Assembly: GCA_963843745.1 (NCBI GenBank)
Contig: CAWJLP010000007.1
Coordinates: forward strand, 1,798,001 to 1,862,000
DNA: 64,000 bases
Source of the DNA: Trebonia sp963843745
GTDB lineage: Bacteria > Actinomycetota > Actinomycetes > Streptosporangiales > Streptosporangiaceae
Reading direction: 5' to 3'
Translations under genes and position numbers: made by a program
Notes under the pieces: model-generated
What the model saw: the letters and a program-made list of their open reading frames with translations, nothing else
What the model was told of the DNA's origin: nothing
The model's database searches: none
Part shown: piece after piece, positions 12,981 through 23,021 of the stretch
How the letters are laid out: every line of letters begins with the position of its first letter
Position numbering within the stretch: position 1 is the first letter of the stretch

Positions 12981-13877
12981 GTGCGCCTTGTGTCACTGCT
13001 GCCGTCGGCGACCGAGATCGTGTACGCGCTCGGCCTGGGCGATGACCTCGTGGGGGTGACGTTCGAGTGTGACGAGCCGCCCGCCGCCCGCACGGAAAAA
13101 CAAGTCGTGGTGGGCGGCCGGGACACGTCCGGCATGACCCCGGCAGACATCGACCGGTACGTCCGTGACCAGCTCGCCAGCGGCGAGGACCTGTACACGC
13201 TGCACGCCGATGCGCTCGCCAGGCTGCGCCCGGACCTCATCCTGACGCAGGACCTGTGCCGGGTGTGCGCGCTGCCCTCGGGGCACGTGTCGGAGGCGCT
13301 GGACTACCTGGGGTGCAGCGCCGACGTGCTGTCGCTCGACCCGTACACGCTCGAGGATGTGCTGGACACGATCCTCACGGTAGGCGAGCGGACCGGGACG
13401 GCCGAACGCGCCGAGCGGCTGGTCGCGAGCCTCCGCGGCCGGCTGGCCCACGTGGCGGCGCGGGTCGCGGGCCGTCCCCGCCCGCGGGTCGCGGTCATCG
13501 AGTGGGTCGATCCTCCGTTCGCGGCCGGGCACTGGATCCCCGATCTGGTGACCGCGGCGGGCGGCGAGCCGGTCGCGGATCGGGCCGGCCGCCGATCCGA
13601 GCCGCTGACCTGGCCGGAAATCATCGCTGCCCAGCCTGACCTGGCCATCGTCGCCCCGTGCGGCTACCACCTGGCGGGCGCGGTCGCCCAGGCCGCGGCC
13701 GTGACAGCCGCGTTGCCCGGCGTTCCGGTGTGGGCCATCGACGCCGACTCCCTCGTGGTCCGCCCCGGTCCCCGCCTGATCGACGGCGTCGAGGCCATCG
13801 CCGCGATCGTGCACCCCGGCGCCGTGCCGCCACCACCGGACGGACAGGTCGCCCTGGTACAAGATCGTGCGGGATAG
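12981..13877 (+). CDS. BtuF-like substrate-binding domain protein
   Basis: A 298-residue protein of the periplasmic-binding type III fold (helical-backbone, BtuF/FhuD-like). It starts MRLVSLLPSATEIVYALGLG, a strong family signature, and has DLILTQDLCRVCALPSG followed by a second lobe with the WPEIIAAQPDLAIVAPCGY motif. There is no signal peptide or lipobox, and no permease or ATPase gene beside it. It is therefore more likely one of the cytoplasmic cobalamin-binding-like proteins that are common in actinobacteria than an importer subunit. The gene is preceded by the hairpin repeats at 12771-12952 and converges on the EamA gene. Confidence 0.75.
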   Translation: MRLVSLLPSATEIVYALGLGDDLVGVTFECDEPPAARTEKQVVVGGRDTSGMTPADIDRYVRDQLASGEDLYTLHADALARLRPDLILTQDLCRVCALPSGHVSEALDYLGCSADVLSLDPYTLEDVLDTILTVGERTGTAERAERLVASLRGRLAHVAARVAGRPRPRVAVIEWVDPPFAAGHWIPDLVTAAGGEPVADRAGRRSEPLTWPEIIAAQPDLAIVAPCGYHLAGAVAQAAAVTAALPGVPVWAIDADSLVVRPGPRLIDGVEAIAAIVHPGAVPPPPDGQVALVQDRAG

Positions 13878-13906
13878 CGCGCCGGAATCCGGGCCTGATC
13901 CCGCAC
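13867..13906. terminator. Bidirectional hairpin between convergent genes
   Basis: A 9-bp perfect stem, GTGCGGGAT (13867-13875) with ATCCCGCAC (13898-13906), encloses a smaller CCGG/CCGG stem. It overlaps the stop codon of the BtuF-like gene and lies 70 bases from the end of the EamA gene. There is no T tract, so this is inferred from position and stem. Confidence 0.5.
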
Positions 13907-13975
13907 ACTCATCGCGTCCGGCTGATAACAGCAAGAAGCGGCTGGAAGCCGCGCCAGCCGGCCCGCCACCAGCAG

Positions 13976-14887
13976 TCAGCTCATGTTGAGCAGCAGCACG
14001 CCGATGACGACCAGGAGCGTCGCCGCGATCCGCCAGCGGCCGAACCGCTCGCGGAACACCACCGTCCCGATCACCGCCCCGAAGATCACGCTGGTCTCGC
14101 GCAGCGCGGCGATCGGCGCCAGGTCTCCGCGGGTCTGCGCCCACAGCACCAGCCCGTATGCCAGCACGCTCAGGCCGCCGGCGAGCAGCCCGGACCCCAG
14201 TACCCGCCGCGACGTCCCTGACAGCAGCTCATGCCGCCGCCTGGCCAGCGCCCAGGCGGGCACGCACAGCGATTCCAGCAGCATCAGCCAGCCGATGTAC
14301 GCCACCGACGACCCGGACAGCCGCACCCCCAGGCCATCGACCGTGGTGTAGGCGGCGATCGTCAGCCCCGTCCCCACCGCCGCGATCAGCGCCGCCCGCC
14401 CGAGACCGCTCCCGCCCCCGCGCCCGGCAGAACCAGAACCGCCACCGGCAGCCGCCCGCCGCCTCGTGCGCCCGGCCAGTACCAGCAGCGCCAGCCCGCA
14501 CGACACCACCAGCACGCCCGCCACCTGCGCGGCCGACGGCCGCTCCGCGGCGAACACCGCCGCGAGCACGGTCACCACCAGCGGCGATGTGCCCCGCGCC
14601 AGCGGGTAGACCTGGCCGAACTCTCCGTACCGGTAGGACCGCATCAGCAGCAGGTTGTAGAAGACGTGGATGACGATCGACGCCAGCAGGTAAGGCCAGC
14701 ACGCGGACAGCGGCAAGGGAGACACAATCACCAGCGGGATCGCCACGAGAATCCCGCCCGCCCCGATCAGCCCGAACGCCAGCAGCTGGTCCTTGATCCC
14801 GTGCGCGATCGCGTTCCAGGCGGCGTGCGTGACGGCGGCGGCAAGCACCACCAGGGTGACAGACAGCGGAAGGGCGGCTGCGTGCAT
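13976..14887 (-). CDS. EamA/DMT family membrane transporter
   Basis: A 303-residue integral membrane protein with about ten hydrophobic segments in two EamA-type halves; one half ends in EFGQVYPLARGTSPLVV and the other in APIAALRETSVIFGAVIGTV, both typical of drug/metabolite transporters. The start is the ATG at 14885-14887, because AGGAG lies six bases upstream; the earlier ATG at 14903-14905 has no ribosome site. A ykkC-type riboswitch occupies its leader (14916-15060), and a segment of the riboswitch can pair with this ribosome site. If the ligand is guanidine the protein would be an exporter of it, but other ligands of this RNA superfamily are possible, so the substrate stays open. Confidence 0.8.
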   Translation of the reverse strand: MHAAALPLSVTLVVLAAAVTHAAWNAIAHGIKDQLLAFGLIGAGGILVAIPLVIVSPLPLSACWPYLLASIVIHVFYNLLLMRSYRYGEFGQVYPLARGTSPLVVTVLAAVFAAERPSAAQVAGVLVVSCGLALLVLAGRTRRRAAAGGGSGSAGRGGGSGLGRAALIAAVGTGLTIAAYTTVDGLGVRLSGSSVAYIGWLMLLESLCVPAWALARRRHELLSGTSRRVLGSGLLAGGLSVLAYGLVLWAQTRGDLAPIAALRETSVIFGAVIGTVVFRERFGRWRIAATLLVVIGVLLLNMS

Positions 14888-14888
14888 C

Positions 14889-15060
14889 GAAGGCTCCTGA
14901 GGCATCGCTGAACGAGGAGCCCTCAGGGTTTCTATCCCGTCAGGTGTTCACCGGCCGCCGTGGCGAGCCGGCTCCTGGCGTCGCTCGGTCCAGCCCCGGC
15001 CGCCCTCGTTGTAAAGAAACCCCACATGAGGGTGCGGGCAGCCAGCGGAACCCTAGACGC
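14889..15060 (-). promoter_or_regulatory. ykkC-superfamily riboswitch with Shine-Dalgarno-masking platform
   Basis: Read on the minus strand. The aptamer starts GCGTC then TAGGGTTCCG (15046-15060), the hallmark of ykkC RNAs; later come CTGGACCGAGC (14982-14992) and GACGC, which pairs with GCGTC to close helix P1. Next, GGAGCC pairs with GGCTCC (14916-14921) to close P3, inside which lie ACACC and CGGGATAGAAACCC. The 3' strand GAGGGCTCCT (14915-14924) can also pair with AGGAGCCTTC (14889-14898), which holds the ribosome site of the EamA gene. Ligand binding would favour P3 and free the ribosome site. The motif match is seen directly; the switch mechanism is inferred, and ligand class (guanidine, ppGpp, PRPP or a nucleotide) is unresolved. 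Confidence 0.75.
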
Positions 15061-15090
15061 AACCGCATGCTGCGACCGACGATACCAGGC

Positions 15091-16788
<1,698 letters not shown>

Positions 16789-16797
16789 GGTGCAGGC

Positions 16798-17880
16798 GTG
16801 ACGACCACGCCGACAGACCCAGCGAACGCCGACTTCCGGGCACTCGAGGAGATCCATGCCGCGGCGCTGCGCGCCCTCCCCGCCGAGGTCGCCGGCTACC
16901 TGGAAAGCGGCGCGGGCACCGAGCAGACGCTGCGCGCGAACCGCGAGGCGTTCACTCGCTGGGTGATCAAGCCGCGCCCGATGAGCGGCGTCACGGCGCC
17001 CGATACCAGCACCGAGGTGCTCGGCATCCCGCTCTCCATCCCGGTGCTCACCGCCCCGTTCGGCGGCGACGGCCTGTTCGCCCCCGACGGCCACCTCGCG
17101 GTGGCCCGCGCGAACGCCGCGTGCGGCACGGCCTCGATCGTCCCGGAGGTCGGCACGTTCTCCTACGCGGAGGTCGCCGCCGCGGCGCCCGCGGCGGCGC
17201 GGATCGCCCAGCTGCACCCGTACGAGTCCTTCGACCACGTGGCGAAGCGGATCCGCGCCGCGGGCTACGCCGCGCTGTGCGTGACGGTCGACTGCCCCGC
17301 CATGGGCTTCCGGGTCAGGAGCAGGATGAACCGGTTCCGTCCCGACCCGGTCGTCTGGTCGGGCAACGTCGTGCACGACGGCACGCCGAACATCACCGAG
17401 ACCTACGGCAACCGCATCATCCAGAGCTGGACCTGGGACCAGCTGGCCGAGGCGGCCGCCCGCCAGGACCTGCCGTGGATCGCGAAGGGCATCCTCACCA
17501 GCGAGGCGGCGGAGGCGGCGATCGGCGCGGGCGCGTCCGCGATCCTGGTGTCCAACCACGGCGGCCGCCAGGTCGACCCGGCCGCCGCCAGCCTCGACGT
17601 GCTGCCCGGGATCGCGGAGACGGTCGCGGGCCGGGTCCCGGTGCTGCTCGACAGCGGCGTCCGCACCGGCGCCGACGTGTTCGTCGCCCTCGCCCTCGGC
17701 GCCGACGCGGTGGTCATCGGCCGCCTCGCCGCCTACGGCCTCGCCGCCGCCGGCGAACACGGCGTTCGCCGTACCATCGAGCTGCTCACCGAGGAGCTCC
17801 GCACCCTGATGATCCTCGCGGGCACCCCGGACATCCCGTCCGTCACGACCGCCACGGTGGCCCGGCGCGCACAGCTATAG
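16798..17880 (+). CDS. FMN-dependent alpha-hydroxy-acid oxidase
   Basis: A 360-residue TIM-barrel flavoprotein of the lactate/glycolate oxidase family, which oxidises an L-2-hydroxy acid to the 2-keto acid. The catalytic histidine is H254 in SNHGGRQ, followed by the phosphate-binding region LLDSGVRTGADVFVALALGA. An N-terminal LESGAGTEQTLRANREAF element and the DCPAMGFRVR segment are also typical. The GTG start has GGTGCAGGC before it and lies nine bases after the dehydratase stop, so the two are likely translated from one message. No membrane-targeting segment is present, so it is cytoplasmic. Confidence 0.85.
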   Translation: MTTTPTDPANADFRALEEIHAAALRALPAEVAGYLESGAGTEQTLRANREAFTRWVIKPRPMSGVTAPDTSTEVLGIPLSIPVLTAPFGGDGLFAPDGHLAVARANAACGTASIVPEVGTFSYAEVAAAAPAAARIAQLHPYESFDHVAKRIRAAGYAALCVTVDCPAMGFRVRSRMNRFRPDPVVWSGNVVHDGTPNITETYGNRIIQSWTWDQLAEAAARQDLPWIAKGILTSEAAEAAIGAGASAILVSNHGGRQVDPAAASLDVLPGIAETVAGRVPVLLDSGVRTGADVFVALALGADAVVIGRLAAYGLAAAGEHGVRRTIELLTEELRTLMILAGTPDIPSVTTATVARRAQL

Positions 17881-17889
17881 GGTCGTGGC

Positions 17890-18354
17890 ATGGCACGGAC
17901 CATCGCGACGAACACCGCTGTCGACCGCGGCGAGCTGTTCGAGTTCATCAGGCCCAGGCACCACGCGATCGTGATCACGACCCGCGCGGACGGCGGACCG
18001 CAGGCCTCGCCCGTGACCTGCGGCGTCGACGAGCAGGGCCGGATCGTCATCGCCACCTACCCGGAGCGCGCCAAGACCCGGAACGCCCGCCGCGACCCTG
18101 AGCATGTCAGCGTGCTGTTCCTCTCCGACGACTTCGGCGGCCCGTGGGTGCAGGTCGACGGCACCGCCGAGGTGCTCGACGTCCCGGAGGCGGTTGACGC
18201 GCTCGTCGACTACTACCGCTCGATCGCCGGCGAGCACCCGGACTGGGCCGAGTACCGCGCGGCCATGGTCGAGCAGGGCAAGTCGCTGCTCCGGGTGACC
18301 CCGCGACGCTGGGGTCCGGTGGCGACCGGCGGCTTCCCCGCCCGCCTCGCCTGA
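17890..18354 (+). CDS. PPOX-class, probably F420-dependent, flavoprotein
   Basis: A 154-residue split-barrel protein. The first strands (IRPRHHAIVITTRADGGPQA) and the motif YPERAKTRNARRDPEHVSVL are those of the Rv1155-like group, which binds F420 and reduces or oxidises small molecules. The basic KTRNARRDP segment would hold the cofactor phosphates. It begins nine bases after the FMN oxidase stop and ends two bases before the GH16 start, so these genes form one unit. The F420 assignment rests on family resemblance only. Confidence 0.75.
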   Translation: MARTIATNTAVDRGELFEFIRPRHHAIVITTRADGGPQASPVTCGVDEQGRIVIATYPERAKTRNARRDPEHVSVLFLSDDFGGPWVQVDGTAEVLDVPEAVDALVDYYRSIAGEHPDWAEYRAAMVEQGKSLLRVTPRRWGPVATGGFPARLA

Positions 18355-18356
18355 CG

Positions 18357-19106
18357 GTGCCCGGGCGCGGGCCGCTCCTGTGGGCCGACGAGTTCGCCGG
18401 GCCTGCCGGCGCCCCGCCCGGTCCCGGGACGTGGCGGCCGGAGACGGGCGGGCACGGCTGGGGAAACGCCGAGCTGCAGTACTACACCGGCGAGCCGGAC
18501 AACGCCGCCCTGGACGGCGCCGGCCACCTGGCCATTACCGTGCGGCGCGCCGCCCCCGAGCTGGCGGCGGCCAGGTATGACGGCTGCCGCTACACCTCGG
18601 CGCGGCTGATCACCAGGGACCTGAAACCGGTCAGGTACGGGCTGATCGAGGCCAGCATCAAGATCCCCAGGGGCCGGGGCCTGTGGCCCGCGTTCTGGCT
18701 GCTCGGCACCGACATCGGCCAGGTCGGCTGGCCGGCCTGCGGCGAGATCGACGTGATGGAGAACTTCGGCACCGCCCCCGCCTGGGTCTACGGAACCGTC
18801 CACGGGCCCGGCTACTCCGGCGAGAGCGGGATCGGCGGCGAGTTCGCCGCCGGCGCCCGGCTCGCCGACGACTTCCACGCCTACGCGGTTCACTGGGAGC
18901 CCGGCCGGATCCGCTGGTTCTTCGACGGGACCCTCTACCACACCGTGACTCCGGCCAGCCTTGGCGGCAATCCGTGGGTGTTCGACCACGACTACTACCT
19001 GCTGCTGAACGTCGCCGTCGGCGGCACCGCCTCGGTCTCCCCGGAGAGCTCGGCGCCGTTTCCGCAGACCATGCTGGTGGACTACGTCCGCGTTTACGCA
19101 GCATAG
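18357..19106 (+). CDS. Glycoside hydrolase family 16 enzyme without a signal peptide
   Basis: A 249-residue GH16 protein that would cut internal beta-1,3 or beta-1,3-1,4 glucan bonds. The catalytic signature GEIDVMENFG gives E130 as nucleophile, D132 as helper and E135 as acid/base. The flanking strands GLWPAFWLLG and HAYAVHWEPGRIRWFFDG are typical of the laminarinase group. The GTG start is two bases after the previous stop. Unlike most GH16 enzymes there is no signal peptide or extra binding domain, so it is either cytoplasmic or exported by another route. Confidence 0.85.
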   Translation: MPGRGPLLWADEFAGPAGAPPGPGTWRPETGGHGWGNAELQYYTGEPDNAALDGAGHLAITVRRAAPELAAARYDGCRYTSARLITRDLKPVRYGLIEASIKIPRGRGLWPAFWLLGTDIGQVGWPACGEIDVMENFGTAPAWVYGTVHGPGYSGESGIGGEFAAGARLADDFHAYAVHWEPGRIRWFFDGTLYHTVTPASLGGNPWVFDHDYYLLLNVAVGGTASVSPESSAPFPQTMLVDYVRVYAA

Positions 19107-19127
19107 GCGTGCTGGCAGACTAGGAGT

Positions 19128-20432
19128 ATGTCTGATCTTCTCGCACGCCACCGCGCGGTAATCCCCAACTGGGTCGGCCTCTACTACGACCAGCCGATCG
19201 AGATCGTCAGCGGCAAGGGCTGCCGCGTCACCGACGCCCAGGGCCGCGGCTATCTCGACTTCTTCGCCGGAATCCTGACCAACATGCTCGGCTACGACGT
19301 CGCCGAGGTGCGGGAGGCGGTCGAGCGGCAGATCTCGACCGGCGTGGTGCACACCTCCACGCTGTACCTGATCCGCGGCCAGGTCGAGCTCGCGGAGAAG
19401 ATCGCCAGGCTCTCGAACATCCCGGACGCCAAGGTGTTCTTCACCAACTCCGGTTCCGAGGCCAACGAAACCGCTCTCGCGGCTGCCCTCATCGCGCGCA
19501 AGGCGAACCAGGTGCTGGCGATGCGGGGCAGCTACCACGGCCGGACGTTCGGCACCGTCGCCATCACGGGCAACCCGGTATGGAAGGCGAGCAGCAACGA
19601 TCCGTTCGGAACTCACTACCTGCACGGCACCGACCGGCAGCTGCCCCCCTACCGTGACCTGTCGGACGCGGCGTACATCGACGCGTGCGTGGCCGACCTC
19701 CGGGCGCTGCTGTCCGGCGGCATCCACCCGGCCGACGTCGGCGCGCTGATCGCCGAGCCGGTGCAGGGCGTCGGCGGGTTCACGATGGCACCCGACGGCC
19801 TGTTCAAGGCGTACAAGGAAGTGCTCGACGAGCACGGCATCCTGCTGATCTCCGACGAGGTGCAGACCGGCTGGGGCCGCACCGGGGCGCACTTCTGGGG
19901 CATCCAGGCGCACGATGTGGTGCCGGACATGATGACCTTCGCCAAGGGCCTCGCCAACGGGTTCGCCATCGGCGGCGTTGTCGGCCGCGGCGACCTGCTG
20001 GACAGCATCCGCGGCAACGGCATCTCGACATTCGGCGGCAACCCGGTCGCCACCACGGCGGCTGGCGCCACCCTCGACTACGTGCTCTCCCACGACCTGC
20101 AGCAGAACGCCGCGACCTGCGGCGAGATCATCATCAGCGGGCTCAAGGAGGCCGCCGTGGCGCTGAGCACGGTCGGCGAGGTGCGCGGCCGCGGGCTGAT
20201 GTTCGCCGTCGACCTCGTCGACCCGGCGACGAAGCAGCCGTCCCCGCCGCTGGCGGGGAAGGTACTCGAGGCGGCCCGCGAGCGCGGGCTGCTGATCGGC
20301 AAGGGCGGCCTGTTCGGCGCCACGCTGCGGATGGCGCCGCCGCTGACGCTCAGCGAGGCCGAAGCGCGCGAAGGCCTCGGCCTGCTCATCGACGCGCTGC
20401 GCGCCGTGGACGCGGAGGCGGCCGCATCGTGA
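19128..20432 (+). CDS. Class III aminotransferase
   Basis: A 434-residue PLP enzyme of the omega-amino-acid aminotransferase group. The cofactor region shows TNSGSEANETAL, then SYHGRTFG, the aspartate in ISDEVQTGWGR and the Schiff-base lysine K273 in TFAKGLANG. The gene overlaps the next one by four bases (GTGA), a sign of coupled translation with the semialdehyde dehydrogenase. The pair would turn an omega-amino acid such as beta-alanine or a branched beta-amino acid into a semialdehyde and then an acyl-CoA. The exact donor is not fixed by sequence. Confidence 0.85.
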   Translation: MSDLLARHRAVIPNWVGLYYDQPIEIVSGKGCRVTDAQGRGYLDFFAGILTNMLGYDVAEVREAVERQISTGVVHTSTLYLIRGQVELAEKIARLSNIPDAKVFFTNSGSEANETALAAALIARKANQVLAMRGSYHGRTFGTVAITGNPVWKASSNDPFGTHYLHGTDRQLPPYRDLSDAAYIDACVADLRALLSGGIHPADVGALIAEPVQGVGGFTMAPDGLFKAYKEVLDEHGILLISDEVQTGWGRTGAHFWGIQAHDVVPDMMTFAKGLANGFAIGGVVGRGDLLDSIRGNGISTFGGNPVATTAAGATLDYVLSHDLQQNAATCGEIIISGLKEAAVALSTVGEVRGRGLMFAVDLVDPATKQPSPPLAGKVLEAARERGLLIGKGGLFGATLRMAPPLTLSEAEAREGLGLLIDALRAVDAEAAAS

Positions 20433-21922
20433 AACACGTTACGCACTGGATCGGCGGCAAGCCCTGGACAGCCGGGGCTGAACGGCACGGCGACGTCTAC
20501 GACCCGGCCACCGGCCAGGTCACCGGGCACGTCGACTTCGCCACCGCCGACGACGTGGACGCGGCCGTCCGGGCGGCCGCCGAGGCGTTCGCGAGCTGGC
20601 GGCACGTGTCGCTGGCCAAGCGGGCCAGCATCATGTTCGCGTTCCGCGAGCTCATCAGGGAGCACACGGCGGAACTCGCCGCCCTCATCACCGCCGAGCA
20701 CGGCAAGGTCGCCGCCGACGCCGCGGGCGAGGTCGCCCGCGGCCTGGAGGTCGTGGAGTTCGCCTGCGGCATCCCGCACCTGCTCAAGGGCGGCTACTCG
20801 GAGAACGTGTCCACCGGCGTGGACTCCTACTCGATCCGCCAGCCGCTCGGCGCGGTGGCCGGGATCACCCCGTTCAACTTCCCCGCCATGGTGCCGATGT
20901 GGATGTTCCCGCTGGCGATCGCCTGCGGCAACACGTTCGTGCTCAAGCCGTCGGAGAAGGACCCGTCCGCGTCGCTGCTGCTCGCCAGGCTATGGGCGCA
21001 AGCCGGGCTGCCCGACGGGGTGTTCAACGTGGTGCACGGCGACAAGGTCGCCGTCGACGCGCTGCTCACCCACCCGGACATCGCCGCGGTCAGCTTCGTC
21101 GGGTCCACGCCGATCGCCCGGTACGTCTACGAGACGGGCACCAGCCACGGCAAGCGGGTGCAGGCGCTCGGCGGCGCGAAGAACCACATGGTCGTGCTGC
21201 CCGACGCGGACCTCGACCTGGCCGCCGACGCCGCGGTGTCCGCCGGGTTCGGCTCGGCGGGGGAGCGCTGCATGGCGATCTCGGCCCTCGTCGCGGTCGA
21301 CCCGGTCGGCGATGAGCTGCTGGCGAAGATCAAGGACCGGGTCGGCAAGCTGATCGTGGGGCCTGGCGCCGACGAGCGGTCCGAGATGGGCCCGCTCGTG
21401 ACCGGGCCGCACCGCGACAAGGTGGCGTCCTACCTGGATGCCGGGGTGGCTCAGGGCGCGTCGCTGCCGATCGACGGTCGGCGGCACCCGGTCACCGGCG
21501 ACGCGGGCGGCTTCTGGCTCGGGCCGAGCGTGCTCGACCACGTGACCCCGGAGATGAGCTGCTACACCGACGAGATCTTCGGCCCGGTGCTGTCGATGCT
21601 GCGCGCGCCGTCGTACGAGGCGGCGGTCAGCCTGGTCAACGGCAGCCCGTACGGCAACGGCGTGGCGGTCTTCACCTGCGACGGGGGAGCGGCCCGCCGG
21701 TTCGTCTCCGAGGCGGAGATCGGCATGGTAGGCGTGAACGTGCCGATCCCGGTGCCGATGGCGTACTACTCGTTCGGCGGCTGGAAGTCGTCGCTGTTCG
21801 GTGACACGCACGTGCACGGCACCGAAGGCGTCCACTTCTACACCCACGGCAAGGTCGTCACCTCCCGCTGGCCCGACCCCAGCCACGGCGGGGTGAACCT
21901 CGGCTTCCCGGTGAACTCCTAG
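20429..21922 (+). CDS. mmsA: CoA-acylating methylmalonate-semialdehyde dehydrogenase
   Basis: A 497-residue aldehyde dehydrogenase that converts malonate or methylmalonate semialdehyde plus CoA and NAD to acetyl- or propionyl-CoA and CO2. The nucleotide-binding loop is GSTPIARYVYETG and the catalytic cysteine is C281 in GERCMAIS, the variant typical of MmsA. The C-terminal YSFGGWKSSLFGD and HGTEGVHFYT are also family features. The start is the GTG at 20429, overlapping the aminotransferase stop; the longer open frame from 19685 is antisense-like shadow. The stop codons of this gene and the convergent regulator share the CTAG at 21919-21922. Confidence 0.9.
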   Translation: MKHVTHWIGGKPWTAGAERHGDVYDPATGQVTGHVDFATADDVDAAVRAAAEAFASWRHVSLAKRASIMFAFRELIREHTAELAALITAEHGKVAADAAGEVARGLEVVEFACGIPHLLKGGYSENVSTGVDSYSIRQPLGAVAGITPFNFPAMVPMWMFPLAIACGNTFVLKPSEKDPSASLLLARLWAQAGLPDGVFNVVHGDKVAVDALLTHPDIAAVSFVGSTPIARYVYETGTSHGKRVQALGGAKNHMVVLPDADLDLAADAAVSAGFGSAGERCMAISALVAVDPVGDELLAKIKDRVGKLIVGPGADERSEMGPLVTGPHRDKVASYLDAGVAQGASLPIDGRRHPVTGDAGGFWLGPSVLDHVTPEMSCYTDEIFGPVLSMLRAPSYEAAVSLVNGSPYGNGVAVFTCDGGAARRFVSEAEIGMVGVNVPIPVPMAYYSFGGWKSSLFGDTHVHGTEGVHFYTHGKVVTSRWPDPSHGGVNLGFPVNS

Positions 21923-22962
21923 CCCGCCGCGCCAGGACGGTACCTCGACGGGACGGCCCGCGGCGGGTCGAGCAGCGCCAAGCCCAGGTCGGTGGCCTGG
22001 TACAGCACGGTCCGGCCGGTGCGGGTGCGGTCGGCCAGCCCCGCCCGGTGCAGGACCGACAGGTGCTGCGACACCGCGCCAGGGGTGACGCCGAACCCGC
22101 GGGCGAGCGCGGTGGTCGTGGCGGGCGAGCGCAGCGCGCTGAGCAGCCGGGCGCGCACCGTGCCGAGCAGCTCCGCGGTGGCGGCCGCGCCAGGGTCCGG
22201 CGCGGCGCCGCCCGCGTCACCGCCGGCGTACCACACGGTGGCGGCGCCGCGCGCCGGATAGTGCAGCGTGGTCTGCGTGCTGGTCTGCTTCCGCACCGAT
22301 ACATCGGGCCAGCCGAACACGCTCGGCATGATCACCACCCCGCCCGGCCCGAGAACCACCTCGTGGAACCGCGGGTCCGGTTCGCTGATGGTCAGCACGC
22401 CCTCGTCCCAGTGCAGGTCGGAGTGCAGGTCGTGCAGCAGCGCCCGGGCGCCGCCGTCGGCCAGCAGCCCGCCCCGGTAGGCGACGTCGGCATCCAGGAC
22501 GGCACGCATCCGCGGCCAGTGCGGGGCGATCAGCCGGTCGTGGAACCCGGCCAGCTCTGCCGCGATCTCCGCCAGCGACGGCGCGGGGCGGGCGGCCAGC
22601 TCGACCGCGCTGGCCGGCCAGGTCACACCGCCGAACACCCGTCCCAGGCTGGCCCGCACCGCCTCGGCGGGGGTGGCGCGCAGCCGGTCCAGTTCGGTGT
22701 CGAGGGCGGGACAGCGGACCGCCGGGGCGGGGATCAGGAACTCCGGGTAATACGGCAGCCCGTTGATGAGGAGCGGCCACACCCGGCCAAGCGGCTGCGG
22801 GCGGCTAGCCAGCTCGGCCTGTGCCCACCGCACCCAGGGAGCGTTCACGGCGGACTTCCCCGGCTCCGCGAGCAGCCGGATCGCCATGATGGTCTCGTCC
22901 AGCGGCGAGAACGCGAACCGGCTGGCGGCCAGGTCCGCCACCCCGATCTCAAAGCGGATCAC
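21919..22962 (-). CDS. ArsR-type transcriptional regulator with DUF5937-like N-terminal domain
   Basis: A 347-residue protein whose last third is a winged helix of the ArsR kind: PATTTALARGFGVTPGAVSQHLSVLHRAGLADRTRTGR then VLYQATDLG. The first 230 residues match the DUF5937 family often found in front of this helix in actinobacteria, a probable ligand or dimer domain. It starts with GTG at 22960-22962 and is divergent from the MFS gene at 23022. A 15-bp palindrome lies four bases upstream of its start (22966-22980), so it most likely represses itself and the exporter. Confidence 0.8.
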   Translation of the reverse strand: MIRFEIGVADLAASRFAFSPLDETIMAIRLLAEPGKSAVNAPWVRWAQAELASRPQPLGRVWPLLINGLPYYPEFLIPAPAVRCPALDTELDRLRATPAEAVRASLGRVFGGVTWPASAVELAARPAPSLAEIAAELAGFHDRLIAPHWPRMRAVLDADVAYRGGLLADGGARALLHDLHSDLHWDEGVLTISEPDPRFHEVVLGPGGVVIMPSVFGWPDVSVRKQTSTQTTLHYPARGAATVWYAGGDAGGAAPDPGAAATAELLGTVRARLLSALRSPATTTALARGFGVTPGAVSQHLSVLHRAGLADRTRTGRTVLYQATDLGLALLDPPRAVPSRYRPGAAG

Positions 22963-22965
22963 GAT

Positions 22966-22980
22966 TTAGCGTAACTCTAA
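22966..22980. promoter_or_regulatory. Probable operator of the ArsR-type regulator
   Basis: TTAGCGTAACTCTAA is an interrupted palindrome (TTAG/CTAA outer, GT/AC inner) in an AT-rich patch between the divergent regulator and exporter genes. Position and symmetry suit a dimeric winged-helix repressor. Confidence 0.5.
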
Positions 22981-23021
22981 AATCTGGACGTCGCCGCGGG
23001 GCGGCAAGCAGGCTGGCAGAC

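Noticed and set aside
14944..15090. N-terminal extension of the dehydratase
   Set aside because: It is not conserved in the family and lies over the riboswitch on the other strand.
19685..20428. Long N-terminal part of the open frame leading into mmsA
   Set aside because: It is a shadow of the aminotransferase gene in another frame; MmsA begins at the GTG at 20429.
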